From Hyphomicrobiales bacterium (GTDB lineage Bacteria; Pseudomonadota; Alphaproteobacteria; Rhizobiales; Xanthobacteraceae), in NCBI GenBank assembly GCA_017305535.1, contig JAFKKN010000012.1:124001-188000 (forward strand): a stretch of 64,000 bases of DNA, in the 5' to 3' direction. The translations under genes were made by a program, and so were the position numbers. The notes beneath the pieces are model-generated. The model had not been told where the DNA came from. It saw only the letters and a list, made by a program, of their open reading frames with translations, and made no database searches. This document shows positions 45,388-54,308 of the stretch, piece after piece. Position 1 is the stretch's first letter. Every line of letters begins with the position of its first letter.

Positions 45388-45522
45388 TGTCGTCCCTGCG
45401 CAGGCAGGGACCCATAACCCCTGCATCAATTGCGCTTGCGAGGCCTTCCATCACCGACCGACAAGCGCTTGCCACATCACGAACGACACGGCGTATGGGT
45501 CTCTGCCTGCGCAGGGACGACA
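45388..45522. repeat. MITE-like inverted repeat, about 28-base arms
   Basis: The left arm starts TGTCGTCCCTGCGCAGGCAG and the right arm ends CTGCCTGCGCAGGGACGACA, near-perfect inverted repeats continuing through CCCATA / TATGGG, separated by about 75 bases. Each arm is itself partly palindromic. It lies after the MoxR operon, just before the Zur-like promoter region. Confidence 0.85.
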
Positions 45523-45583
45523 CTTTTCGTGTTGTGAACCGCCACACAAAACAACTTTCCGCTCAGGCCAGGATGTCCCACGG

Positions 45584-45626
45584 TTGACAACAGCCGCCTC
45601 TGGCTGCGATGTTACATTATAACATC
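45584..45626 (+). promoter_or_regulatory. Promoter with Zur-like operator
   Basis: A perfect -35 TTGACA is at 45584-45589. At 45608-45626 lies GATGTTACATTATAACATC, a 7-base inverted repeat with a 5-base centre, overlapping the likely -10 region (18-base spacing puts it at 45608-45613). ATGTTA-N3-TATAACAT agrees with the core of the Zur box (ATGTTATANTATAACAT in enterobacteria). The DUF2946 start codon is 48 bases downstream. Predicted: repressed by zinc-loaded Zur. Confidence 0.75.
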
Positions 45627-45673
45627 CGAAGCGGCCGGGGTGGACCGCTTCGCGATTGTGGGCTGATCGCGCG

Positions 45674-46096
45674 ATGAAGTGGTTTCGATCGAGGATAAAG
45701 GCGGGGACGCGGCTGGCGCTGTTGGCGCTGGCGGTTCAGTTCGTCTTGTCGTTCGGCCACTTCCACGGCACCGCCGCGCTCGCGGCGCCCGGCATTCATG
45801 CCGTCACCGCGCCGGTATCCGCTGCCCTGCTTCCGGATCAGGCCAAGTCCACGACCAATGCGCTCGCCGCTGGCGAGGCGCAGCAGGCGCCGGATCCATC
45901 CCACGGCGATCATCACGACGGCTATTGCGCGATCTGCGCGGTAATGTCGCTGGCGGGCTCGTTGATTACCGGCGGCCCCGTGCTCCTGATGGTCCCCGAG
46001 GCCTATCAGGTCCTCAGCCGAACCACCGACGCCGAATTCTCTCACCTCGCCTCACCGCACGGCATCTCGCAGCCGCGCGCGCCGCCCGCTTCCTGA
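45674..46096 (+). CDS. DUF2946-like exported protein
   Basis: 140-residue protein with an N-terminal hydrophobic segment (LALLALAVQFVLSFGHFHG) that could be a signal peptide or anchor. HGDHHDGYCAICAVMS is a His/Cys-rich likely metal site, typical of DUF2946 proteins, which commonly sit beside metal-related TonB receptors. The ATG at 45674 is preferred over an ATG 6 codons earlier. The TonB receptor starts 150 bases downstream on the same strand; together with the Zur-like operator this points to zinc handling. Confidence 0.78.
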   Translation: MKWFRSRIKAGTRLALLALAVQFVLSFGHFHGTAALAAPGIHAVTAPVSAALLPDQAKSTTNALAAGEAQQAPDPSHGDHHDGYCAICAVMSLAGSLITGGPVLLMVPEAYQVLSRTTDAEFSHLASPHGISQPRAPPAS

Positions 46097-46245
46097 GCCT
46101 GACGGACTGACACGCTTCTCGCCGCCGCATCTCGCACGCGGCGCGTGAGACGCCCTCCTCCTTCATGCGCCCGCAACGACGGGCATCCGCAAAGCCGCAT
46201 CAACGATCAACGATGCATCTCGCGGATTCAGGAATCGGATTCATC

Positions 46246-48576
46246 ATGTCTTTGTCACTGAAGCAGGCCCTGCTTCTGTCGAGCGCTCCATCTCTGCTTT
46301 TGCTGAGCGCGTTCAGTCATTCCGCATCGGCGCAAGACAGCACATCGGAACTGCCCAGCATCACCGTCACCGCGCCAAGCCCGATCACGCATCATGCGAA
46401 GCGGCCACGGCGCACGGCTTCGACCCATGCCGCACGCGCCACGCCTGCGCGCGAGGAAACGCCGAGCGAACAGCCGCGCATCGTCGTCAACGCGCCGCCG
46501 CAGCAGGGCGTGCTGCCGATCGTCACCGACCAGTTCGCGACGGTAACGGTGGTACCGAACGAGGAAATCCGCCGCAGCGGCGTGGCGACGCTCGGAGATC
46601 TCCTGAACAGCAAGCCCGGCATCACCGGATCGAGCTTCGCGCCCGGCGCATCGAGCCGACCGATCATTCGCGGCCTCGACGTCAACCGCGTCGGCATCGT
46701 CGAGAACGGCGTCGGCAGCAATGGTGCGTCCGATCTGGGCGAAGACCATTTCGTGCCGATCGATCCACTCTCCACCAATCAGGTGGAAGTTATTCGCGGC
46801 CCGGCGGCGTTGCGCTGGGGTTCGACCTCGATCGGCGGCGTGGTGAGCGCCAGTAATAATCGTATCCCCGAGACGATGCCATGCACGCCGATGCTGGCGA
46901 CGCAGACCTACGGCTACAACGTGAAGGCGCCGCAGCAACTATCGGCTTCGGATGGCTGCGCGACGCTTGAAACGCGCACCGCGCTCTCCAGCGTCGATCT
47001 CGGCCGCGAAGGCGCGGTGCTGCTCGATGCCGCCGGCAGCAACGTCGCAATTCACGCCGATGCCTTCGCCCGGCGCACAGCCGACTACGCCATTCCGGGC
47101 GGGACGCAGAAGAACACCGCCACCGATTCCAATGGCGGATCGGTCGGCGCGTCGTACTTCTTCACCGGCGGCTATGTCGGCGCGGCCATCACGCAGAACA
47201 ACAGCCTCTATCATATCCCCGGCACGGAGGGCGAAGAGCTGGGCACACGGATCGATGCGCGCCAGACAAAGTTCACCGCCAAGGGCGAATACCGCCCCGA
47301 TGCGGCGGCAGTCGACGCGATCCGCTTCTGGTTAGGTGCGACTGACTACAAGCACAACGAACTCGGCCTCGCCGACGCCGCCGATCCGACCAGCGACGGC
47401 GTGCGCCAGACCTTTACCAACAAGGAGCAGGAAGGCCGCCTCGAAGTACAGTTCGCGCCGTTCGACCTGCGCTTCGCCGCGCTGACGACCGCGATCGGCG
47501 TGCAGGCATCACATCAGGAACTGACCGCGCCGAGCCCCGACGATCCCGGCAGTCCGTTGAACGGCTTGTGGGACCCCAACAGCAACACCAAGCTGGCGGG
47601 CTACGTCTTCAACGAGTTGAAGTTCAGCGACAGCACCAAGGCGCAGGTCGCCGCGCGCATCGAACATGTCAATCTCGACGGCTCGACGCCGAGCTTCATT
47701 CCCGAGGCGTTCGACGTCGCGGCCAATCCGGCCGATGTCGGTCCTGCCGTGCAGCGCAGCCTGAGCTACACGCCGAAAAGCGGCAGCATCGGCCTGATCC
47801 AGAACCTGCCGTGGGATCTCGTCGCCAGCATCACCGGGCAATACACCGAGCGCGCGCCGAAACCCGCCGAGCTGTTCTCGCGCGGCGCGCATGATGCCAC
47901 CGAGACCTTCGATATCGGCAATCCGAATCTCGGAATCGAAACCGCGAAGTCGATCGAGGTCGGCCTGCGCCGCGCGCGGGGGCCATTCCGGTTCGAGCTG
48001 ACCGGCTACGCCACACACTTCAACGGCTTCATCTATCGCAGGCTGACCGGCAACACCTGCGACGGTACCTCTTGCATCGTCGGCGACGGCCTCGAACTCA
48101 ATCAGGCGATCTATTCGCAACGCGACGCCAACTTCCGTGGTGCCGAATTTCAGTTCCAGTACGACGCACTGCCGGTGTGGAACGGCATGTTCGGTATCGA
48201 GGGGCAGTACGACATCGTCCGCGCCACCTTCTCCGACGGCAGCAATGTGCCACGCATTCCGCCGCAGCGCGTCGGCGGCGGCATCTACTATCGCGACGCC
48301 AACTGGTTCGCGCGCGTCAACCTGTTGCACGCCTTCGCACAGAACGACGTCAGTGGTGTGGAGACGCCGACACCGGGCTACAATCGCCTGCGCGCCGAGT
48401 TGAGCTACACCACGAAGCTGACCAAAACCGACTGGTGGGGCGCACAGCAATTCACCTTCGGCGTCGTCGGCGACAACCTGCTCAACGAGGATATCCGCAA
48501 TGCGGTCGCCTACAACAAGGATCAGGTGCTGATGCCCGGCCTCGGCGTGCGCATTTTTGCAAATGTGAAGTATTGA
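46246..48576 (+). CDS. TonB-dependent outer-membrane receptor, probable zinc uptake (ZnuD-like)
   Basis: 776-residue outer-membrane receptor. Signal peptide MSLSLKQALLLSSAPSLLLL with cleavage after SASA or nearby; the TonB box is likely ELPSITVTAPS. The plug (residues about 100-220) has RPIIRGLDVNRVGIVENGVG and PLSTNQVEVIRGPAALRWGS; the barrel ends with GLGVRIFANVKY. The plug resembles the ZnuD class of zinc receptors. The His-rich region after the TonB box (THHAKRPRR, THAAR) may bind metal. Regulation by the upstream Zur-like box is predicted. Confidence 0.88.
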   Translation: MSLSLKQALLLSSAPSLLLLSAFSHSASAQDSTSELPSITVTAPSPITHHAKRPRRTASTHAARATPAREETPSEQPRIVVNAPPQQGVLPIVTDQFATVTVVPNEEIRRSGVATLGDLLNSKPGITGSSFAPGASSRPIIRGLDVNRVGIVENGVGSNGASDLGEDHFVPIDPLSTNQVEVIRGPAALRWGSTSIGGVVSASNNRIPETMPCTPMLATQTYGYNVKAPQQLSASDGCATLETRTALSSVDLGREGAVLLDAAGSNVAIHADAFARRTADYAIPGGTQKNTATDSNGGSVGASYFFTGGYVGAAITQNNSLYHIPGTEGEELGTRIDARQTKFTAKGEYRPDAAAVDAIRFWLGATDYKHNELGLADAADPTSDGVRQTFTNKEQEGRLEVQFAPFDLRFAALTTAIGVQASHQELTAPSPDDPGSPLNGLWDPNSNTKLAGYVFNELKFSDSTKAQVAARIEHVNLDGSTPSFIPEAFDVAANPADVGPAVQRSLSYTPKSGSIGLIQNLPWDLVASITGQYTERAPKPAELFSRGAHDATETFDIGNPNLGIETAKSIEVGLRRARGPFRFELTGYATHFNGFIYRRLTGNTCDGTSCIVGDGLELNQAIYSQRDANFRGAEFQFQYDALPVWNGMFGIEGQYDIVRATFSDGSNVPRIPPQRVGGGIYYRDANWFARVNLLHAFAQNDVSGVETPTPGYNRLRAELSYTTKLTKTDWWGAQQFTFGVVGDNLLNEDIRNAVAYNKDQVLMPGLGVRIFANVKY

Positions 48577-48586
48577 GTTGTTCTTT

Positions 48587-48689
48587 CGTCATGGCCGGGA
48601 CATAGGCGAGCGAAGCGACGCCGTTCTTCGAACGGCTACGGGCGAGCGAAGCGACGCCGTTCTTTGAACGGCTATGCCCGGTCATGACG
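48587..48689. repeat. REP-like element with a 36-base tandem duplication
   Basis: Ends CGTCATGGCCGGG and CCCGGTCATGACG are inverted. Inside, the 36-base unit starting GGCGAGCGAAGCGACGCCGT occurs twice in tandem (48605-48640, 48641-48676) with two mismatches. Single copies of a related unit occur in the element at 10449. Confidence 0.82.
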
Positions 48690-48715
48690 CAAAACAAATC
48701 CGATATCGCTCAGCT

Positions 48716-49240
48716 TTACGCCGACGCATCCCGCGCGAAACGCCAGTCCGGGCGGATCATGCCCGAAACATTGTCGAAGGCGCCGTCGGTCAATTCCTTC
48801 ACCAGCAGGCGGCGGCGGTCGACCGGCCCCGGCATGTCGGCGCGGCCGAGCGGGATCATCTTGAAGCCGACGCGGCTGTAATAAGCTTCATCGCCCACCA
48901 GCACGACCAGCGTATGGCCCTTCGCCTTGGCATCGGTGAGCGCGCGATCCAGCAGCACACGGCCGACGCCACGGCTGCGGAATGGCGGCTCGACGGTGAG
49001 CGGGCCGAGCAGCAGCGCCGGGGTATCGCCGATGCACACCGGCAGTTGCCGCACCGAACCGACCAGCAGCGTGCCGATGCGGGCGGTGAATGACAGGTCC
49101 AGCCGGTGGTCGACGTGCTCGCGCAGCCGGTAGGCGCTCAGCACGAAACGTCCAGGCCCGAACGTCCGTTCCAGCAGGCGCTCGATCGGCTGCGCGTCGT
49201 TGGCCGCTTCCGGCAGGATGGTGAGGGAGAGATCGCTCAT
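48716..49240 (-). CDS. GNAT family N-acetyltransferase (YhbS-like)
   Basis: 174-residue acetyltransferase. Acetyl-CoA loop RSRGVGRVLLDRALTDAKAK near residue 88, preceded by LLLGPLTVEPPFRS, and followed by VVLVGDEAYYSRVGF, the pattern of the YhbS subgroup. Substrate unknown. ATG at 49240 is favoured over an in-frame start 16 codons upstream. It follows the NUDIX gene on the same strand by 63 bases. Confidence 0.88.
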   Translation of the reverse strand: MSDLSLTILPEAANDAQPIERLLERTFGPGRFVLSAYRLREHVDHRLDLSFTARIGTLLVGSVRQLPVCIGDTPALLLGPLTVEPPFRSRGVGRVLLDRALTDAKAKGHTLVVLVGDEAYYSRVGFKMIPLGRADMPGPVDRRRLLVKELTDGAFDNVSGMIRPDWRFARDASA

Positions 49241-49303
49241 GTCGATGCGCGGGATAGCATCTGGCACGGACGCGGTCCATGGCGGCAACCGGAAATTCCC
49301 GTC

Positions 49304-49798
49304 CTAGATCCAGGTCGGGGACGGCGGTACCCCCTCGATCACCTCGGCGATCCGCCGTCGGGTGCCTTTCGTGGTATCCGGCGGCAAGGCATCCGGGGCG
49401 AAGAAGCCGCAGGCGACGATTTCGCGATTTGGCGCCGGCATCCGGTCCTGGGTGAAACGGCGGATCACATAGACCGCGACGTGATCCCGGCGCGAGACGT
49501 GGCTGTTGAAGAACATGCCATGCAACACTGGCGTCTCGAACGCGATCCGCCCTTCCTCCATCAATTCGCGCCGCAAGGCATCGCCGATGCTCTCGCCGAC
49601 CTCGACCCCGCCACCCGGGAGGTGCCAGCCCGCGACATAGCTGTGCTTCACCAGAAACACGCGGTTACCGCCGTCCAGCACGACGCCGCGCACGCCCATG
49701 GTCATGCCGCGCGCAAACCGCCAGTAAAGGTGGAAGACGCGGCGCAGCGCCGGCTCCAGCCGCCGCCGCAACGTCTTCCCCTTGTCGACATCTTCCAC
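49304..49798 (-). CDS. NUDIX hydrolase
   Basis: 164-residue protein with a complete Nudix box: [20 protein letters not shown] then GRI, near residue 65. The preceding [20 protein letters not shown] is typical of the family. Substrate unknown. The start is uncertain: GTG at 49798 has an AGAGGG element and gives the usual N-terminus; an ATG at 49834 would add 12 residues. Divergent from mbfA, with about 80 bases between. Confidence 0.83.
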   Translation of the reverse strand: MEDVDKGKTLRRRLEPALRRVFHLYWRFARGMTMGVRGVVLDGGNRVFLVKHSYVAGWHLPGGGVEVGESIGDALRRELMEEGRIAFETPVLHGMFFNSHVSRRDHVAVYVIRRFTQDRMPAPNREIVACGFFAPDALPPDTTKGTRRRIAEVIEGVPPSPTWI

Positions 49799-49877
49799 GC
49801 GGCGCCCTCTTGATTCTTCCCGCTCTCCCGTCATCTTGCCCGAACCATCCCGGTTGTCACAGCGGGCGAGAGCGATC

Positions 49878-50834
49878 GTGAAGCAGTTTTCCAACCTCAC
49901 CGAGCGCGAGATCCTGGCGCTCGCCATCTCCAACGAAGACGAGGACAGCCGCATCTATCGCGACTTCGCGGAAGCGCTGGCGGAGCAGTTTCCGGCATCG
50001 GCGGCAATCTTTTCCGGAATGGCCGAGGAGGAAGCCCGCCACCGCGGAGCGTTGTTCGATCTCTATCGCGAAAAATTCGGCGAGCATCTGCCGCTGATCC
50101 GGCGGCAGGACGTCAAAGGCTTCATCAAACGCAAACCGCTATGGCTGATGCGGCCGCTCGGCCTCGACGAGGTGCGCAAATACGCGGCCACCATGGAGGT
50201 GGATGCCGCACGCTTCTACCGCAAGGCGGCCGAATCCACCCGCGACGCATCGATCCGCGAGTTGCTGCTGAAATTGTCGGAGGATGAGGATCGCCACGAG
50301 GCGCTCGCCGAAAGCCTCACCGAAAAACACCTGACCACCGAGGCGCGCGCCAGCGAGGCCGACAGCGAGCGCCGCGCTTTCATCCTGCAATATGTGCAGC
50401 CGGGTCTGGTCGGGCTGATGGACGGCTCGGTCTCGACGCTGGCGCCGCTGTTCGCGGCCGCCTTCGCCACCCACAAGCCGTTCGAGACGTTTCTCGTCGG
50501 TCTCGCTGCATCGGTCGGCGCCGGCATCTCGATGGGCTTCGCCGAGGCGCTCTCCGACGACGGCGCGTTGAGCGGGCGCGGTTCGCCGTGGATTCGCGGA
50601 CTGGTGTGCGGCCTGATGACGACGCTCGGCGGCCTCGGCCATACCCTGCCCTACCTGATCCCGGATTTTTATGTCGCCACGGTGCTGGCGTTTGCTGTGG
50701 TCGTCGTCGAGCTTGCGTTGATCTCCTGGATTCGCCATCGTTTCATGGATACGCCGTGGTTGCAGGCGACGTTCCAGATCGCGGTCGGCGGCGCGTTGGT
50801 GTTTCTGGCAGGCATCCTGATAGGCAGCGCGTGA
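49878..50834 (+). CDS. mbfA: MbfA: erythrin-VIT1 fusion iron exporter
   Basis: 318-residue membrane protein. The N-terminal 150 residues are a ferritin-like (erythrin) diiron domain with ligand patterns in [23 protein letters not shown] and EDEDRH. The C-terminal part is a VIT1/CCC1-type membrane domain ([40 protein letters not shown]) with four to five segments. In Bradyrhizobium and Agrobacterium MbfA exports iron and protects against iron and peroxide stress, under Irr control; I see no clear ICE box upstream. GTG start at 49878. The stop overlaps the phosphoesterase start (TGATG). Confidence 0.93.
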   Translation: MKQFSNLTEREILALAISNEDEDSRIYRDFAEALAEQFPASAAIFSGMAEEEARHRGALFDLYREKFGEHLPLIRRQDVKGFIKRKPLWLMRPLGLDEVRKYAATMEVDAARFYRKAAESTRDASIRELLLKLSEDEDRHEALAESLTEKHLTTEARASEADSERRAFILQYVQPGLVGLMDGSVSTLAPLFAAAFATHKPFETFLVGLAASVGAGISMGFAEALSDDGALSGRGSPWIRGLVCGLMTTLGGLGHTLPYLIPDFYVATVLAFAVVVVELALISWIRHRFMDTPWLQATFQIAVGGALVFLAGILIGSA

Positions 50835-51745
50835 TGACGGCCTATGTGTTGGCGCACCTCTCCGATCCGCACCTGCCGCCGCTACCGTCGGCTCGGCCGC
50901 ACGAACTGATCGGCAAGCGCGCGCTCGGTTATCTCAACTGGCAGCGCAATCGTCACGCCATCCATCGTCGCGAATTGCTCGACCTGCTGGTGTCGGATCT
51001 CCACACTCAGCAGCCCGACCACATCGCCATCACCGGCGATCTGGTGAACCTGGCCCTGCCCGCCGAGTTCGCGCCTGCGCGCAAATGGCTGGAAGGCGTC
51101 GGAACGCCGGAGCAAGTGACGATCATCCCCGGCAATCACGATGCTTACGTGCGCGCCACGCAGCATCGCTTCGCCGAAGCCTTCGGCGACTACCTGCGCG
51201 GCGACGGCGCAAATGCGAGCGACGCCATCGTCTATCCGTTCGTGCAACGTCGTGGGCCAGTAACATTGATCGCAACGTCAACGGCTGTGCCGACCGCGCC
51301 GTTCATGGCGACCGGCCGCCTCGGCGCCGCACAGCTTGCGGCGCTTGACCGCGTATTGGCATCGCTCGCCAACGAACCGACGTTTCGCGTGCTGCTGATT
51401 CATCACCCGCTGCGCGCCGAACATCACGGCCGTTACAAACGCCTGACCGACGCCGACGCCCTGCTTGCCTTGCTGAAGCAGCACGGCGTCGATCTCATCC
51501 TGCACGGCCACGATCATGTGCATTCGACGATGTGGTTCGACGGCCCGCGCGAGCGCATTCCCGCGATCGGCGTGCCGTCAGCTTCGGCGGTCGCGCACGG
51601 CCATCATCCGGCGGCGGCCTACAATCTGTTCAAGATCGACCATGACGGCGCGCAATGGCGCTGCGAGCAACACGCGCGCGGCTGGATCGAAAGCAAAGGC
51701 ATCCGCGACATCCGGCGCGTCGCCCTCATTCCATCGCAACGCTGA
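50834..51745 (+). CDS. Calcineurin-like metallophosphoesterase
   Basis: 303-residue phosphoesterase with all metal-site blocks in order: HLSDPHL (D11, H13), ITGDLVN, PGNHDAY, HHP and LHGHDHVH. The family includes cyclic nucleotide and lipid-A-precursor hydrolases; no substrate can be assigned. The ATG shares its A with the mbfA stop codon, so translation is coupled. The link to iron export is unexplained, although the site would bind Fe or Mn. Confidence 0.9.
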   Translation: MTAYVLAHLSDPHLPPLPSARPHELIGKRALGYLNWQRNRHAIHRRELLDLLVSDLHTQQPDHIAITGDLVNLALPAEFAPARKWLEGVGTPEQVTIIPGNHDAYVRATQHRFAEAFGDYLRGDGANASDAIVYPFVQRRGPVTLIATSTAVPTAPFMATGRLGAAQLAALDRVLASLANEPTFRVLLIHHPLRAEHHGRYKRLTDADALLALLKQHGVDLILHGHDHVHSTMWFDGPRERIPAIGVPSASAVAHGHHPAAAYNLFKIDHDGAQWRCEQHARGWIESKGIRDIRRVALIPSQR

Positions 51746-51746
51746 T

Positions 51747-52325
51747 TCAGAAGCTGCGCAACGCCGCAAACAACGCGAAACCGAACAGCGCGACGACGCC
51801 CGCGAGAAAACCGAACGCGAAGGTCCAGACGCCGCTGCGGCGCGGTTTTGCTACGGGCTGCTCCGTCACCTCCGGCAACGGCGTCGCCACCAGCGCGTGC
51901 TCGCGCTCGACCATCCGGCGCGCAACGTAATCCGTCACCGCCTGCACAATGACCGAAGGCGTGTGCGATTCCGCCAGCACCTTGCGGCCGAAACGCGTGT
52001 CCTGCACGAAACGATAGAGCCGCTTGTCGCGTCCCATCGCGACATGCGCGACAACGTCGATCCACAGCCGCGGCGTGTCGCCTTGGCTGATACCGCGATC
52101 GAACAGATCGATGCGATCGGGAATCTCCGCGAACAGCGGATCGAGTTGCTCGTTGAGGATCTCAAGCCGCGCCACTTCAGCGTCGCGCAGATCGACCACC
52201 ACGCCGGTGCGGTCGGCGGCCTCGATGCGCGCCTGCCGCAAGGCATCGCGCAGCCTGATCGGCTTGGCGCCGGTCGCGGCGGTCGAGCCGATACTCTGCG
52301 AGCCGATACTCTGGATGTCGGACAT
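51747..52325 (-). CDS. Hypothetical protein with a C-terminal membrane anchor
   Basis: 192-residue protein I do not recognise. The N-terminus has a repeat, QSIGSQSIGS, encoded by a direct repeat GAGCCGATACTCT. The middle is a soluble domain rich in Asp/Arg (DLRDAEVARLEILNEQLDPL, RLWIDVVAHVAMGRDKRLYR). A single hydrophobic segment (VWTFAFGFLAGVVALFGFAL) ends only 7 residues before the C-terminus, so it is tail-anchored, with the domain in the cytosol. It is convergent with the phosphoesterase gene, with 1 base between stops. Confidence 0.7.
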   Translation of the reverse strand: MSDIQSIGSQSIGSTAATGAKPIRLRDALRQARIEAADRTGVVVDLRDAEVARLEILNEQLDPLFAEIPDRIDLFDRGISQGDTPRLWIDVVAHVAMGRDKRLYRFVQDTRFGRKVLAESHTPSVIVQAVTDYVARRMVEREHALVATPLPEVTEQPVAKPRRSGVWTFAFGFLAGVVALFGFALFAALRSF

Positions 52326-52437
52326 GGTCAGGCAGCCTTTGTTCCCGGAATCCGTTCCGCGCGATTAATCTACCAGTAACCATAAGCGGAAAAAAGGCCG
52401 TCTGCGATCAATGGGTTGGCCTGCACCCGAAAAGCGA

Positions 52438-52466
52438 CGGCCCCATCCGAGGTTCGGATGGGGCCG
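52438..52466 (-). terminator. Hairpin terminator after the DUF4170 gene
   Basis: CGGCCCCATCCGA pairs perfectly with TCGGATGGGGCCG around a 3-base loop. On the minus strand it is followed after four bases by TTTT, so it can end the DUF4170 transcript. It lies 43 bases downstream of that gene. Confidence 0.7.
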
Positions 52467-52508
52467 CTGGCCCGAACATATTTCGACGATCGCGCGGTCC
52501 GATGGGGA

Positions 52509-52709
52509 CTAGCGGCGCGGTTCCTCGACGATGGAAAAGCGGACACTGCCGCGGTGGCGGTTCTCTTCCGAGACCTGCTTCCAGCATTCCTCGGCTTCCT
52601 GGCGGGTCTTGAACGGCCCCTTAACCTGCGCCGAGCCTTCCACCAGCTTGTGGAAATTCATCGAGCCGAATTCGCCCCCGATCACCCAGAAGAGAGAGCC
52701 GTCCGACAT
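52509..52709 (-). CDS. DUF4170 family small protein
   Basis: 66-residue cytosolic protein (MSDGSLFWVIGGEFGSMNFH start; FKTRQEAEECWKQVSEENRH in the middle) matching the DUF4170 family, which is common in alphaproteobacteria. The family has no known function. Monocistronic, followed by a strong hairpin. Confidence 0.82.
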   Translation of the reverse strand: MSDGSLFWVIGGEFGSMNFHKLVEGSAQVKGPFKTRQEAEECWKQVSEENRHRGSVRFSIVEEPRR

Positions 52710-52844
52710 TGGTGCCTCCTGTTACTCGAATCGCTCGCGCCTCATGAGCGAGGCGATGTCCCGTCGCGATCTAATCGCATTGGCGCGCTTTGTCATGCAA
52801 ATTCCGTAACCGAATTCCGACACGGACTGCCGAGCGCAACTGTA

Positions 52845-54284
52845 TCAGTCCGATGAAAATCCGAACGGTACGCTGAGCCGGCGATAATCGTCGGGCAGCA
52901 ATTCGCGACCGATCGGAAGTTCGGATCGCGCCGCGCATGTCGGGCGATGACAGACACGACATGCGATGCCTACCGGCGTCGGCGCATCGGCGCGCGGCCC
53001 GGTTTCATCGCTGGTGTAGACCAGTTTTCCGGCATACTCGGCGGCACAGCCGATGGCGATGGCGCGCTCAACGCGCGCGGCACCGAACGAACCGCCGCCG
53101 GCGGTGACAGTACGGGCAATTGAGAAAAATCGCTGGCCGTCCGGCAATTCCAGCCATTGCGTCACGATCTGGCGCGGCGTCTTGAAGACGCCGTGCACCG
53201 ACCACAGCGGACATCCGCCGCCATGCTTGGCGAAGGGAAAGCCCGCGCCGTCGAGCAGCTTGGAAATATTTCCGGCCGGATCGACACGGATCAGAAAGAA
53301 CGGAACCTTCTCCGCACCCGGTTTTTGCAGCGTCGTGATGCGATGCGCTGTCTGCTCGAAGCTGGTTCCGAACTGACGCGCCAAGGCTTCGACATCGTAA
53401 CGCCGCGCCTCCGCTGCCTTCGCGAAGGCCGAATACGGCATGATCAACGCGGCGGCGGCGTAGCTCGCCAGCGAACGGTGCGCCAGCAGGCGCGCACTCG
53501 TGGTGGTGAACTGGCCCGCTTTCAGCGCGGCGCTAATTTCGTCCTCGAATTCCAGATAAGCGAGTTGCTGCGCCAGTTGAAAATTGAAGCTCGCATTGTC
53601 GAGCGAGTCGTCGAACAGTATCTGCTTGCGATGACGATCCAACCGCCGCACCGCGCCGAGCATGACACCGGGCGGCAATTGCCGCACGTTGAGGTTATGG
53701 CGGCTCTTCAACCGCTCGATGAACCAGCTCTCCGTCGCGGGCTCGCGTGAAATGCGTTCGGCCGCATCGTCAAGATCGGCGAAATTATTGCGCCGCGCGG
53801 CGAGAAAGCGTCGCACTTCCGCAACCGGATCGCTGGCATCGATGCCGTCGCCGCCCGCGCGCGATCCGGGTCCCGTCAGCCCCGGCCCCTTGCGATCCGC
53901 CAGCGCCAGTTGCTCCTCGCGATAGGCGGTGTAGAGCCGCAGGAACGCTTCCGCCAAGCCGGGATAGCCAACGGCGATGTCGCTGATTTCGAGCGAAGGC
54001 ATGTCGATGTCGGCGAACATCGGCTCCTTGAGCACCGCCTGCATCCGCGCCGCATGGTCGGCGCCGCCGTCGCCGGCGAGATTGGTCAGATCGATCTTGT
54101 AGGTGCGCGCCAGCCGCAGCAGCATGTCCGCCGTCACCGGCCGCTGATTGCGCTCCAAAAGCGCCACATAAGGCGCCGAGATATCGAGGTCGGCGGCCAT
54201 GTCGGCCTGGGTCAGGCCGCGCTCGCGCCGCAACCGGCGCAATCGCGGACCCATGAAGATTGAACGGCCTGTCTGTGTGGGCAC
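52845..54284 (-). CDS. ScfR/RamB-type XRE regulator of short-chain fatty acyl / glyoxylate metabolism
   Basis: 479-residue regulator. The N-terminal helix-turn-helix is of the XRE type (RERGLTQADMAADLDISAPY). The central region is an IrrE/ImmA-like (DUF955) domain, and the C-terminus a DUF2083 domain with a Cys pair, GIACRVCHRPTC. ScfR family members sense acyl-CoAs: PccR controls propionyl-CoA genes in Rhodobacter and RamB controls isocitrate lyase in actinobacteria. It is divergent from aceA, so control of aceA is likely. Start GTG at 54284 or ATG at 54254. Confidence 0.87.
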   Translation of the reverse strand: MPTQTGRSIFMGPRLRRLRRERGLTQADMAADLDISAPYVALLERNQRPVTADMLLRLARTYKIDLTNLAGDGGADHAARMQAVLKEPMFADIDMPSLEISDIAVGYPGLAEAFLRLYTAYREEQLALADRKGPGLTGPGSRAGGDGIDASDPVAEVRRFLAARRNNFADLDDAAERISREPATESWFIERLKSRHNLNVRQLPPGVMLGAVRRLDRHRKQILFDDSLDNASFNFQLAQQLAYLEFEDEISAALKAGQFTTTSARLLAHRSLASYAAAALIMPYSAFAKAAEARRYDVEALARQFGTSFEQTAHRITTLQKPGAEKVPFFLIRVDPAGNISKLLDGAGFPFAKHGGGCPLWSVHGVFKTPRQIVTQWLELPDGQRFFSIARTVTAGGGSFGAARVERAIAIGCAAEYAGKLVYTSDETGPRADAPTPVGIACRVCHRPTCAARSELPIGRELLPDDYRRLSVPFGFSSD

Positions 54285-54308
54285 GGCGGTTCACCGGTCA
54301 GGTTCCAT

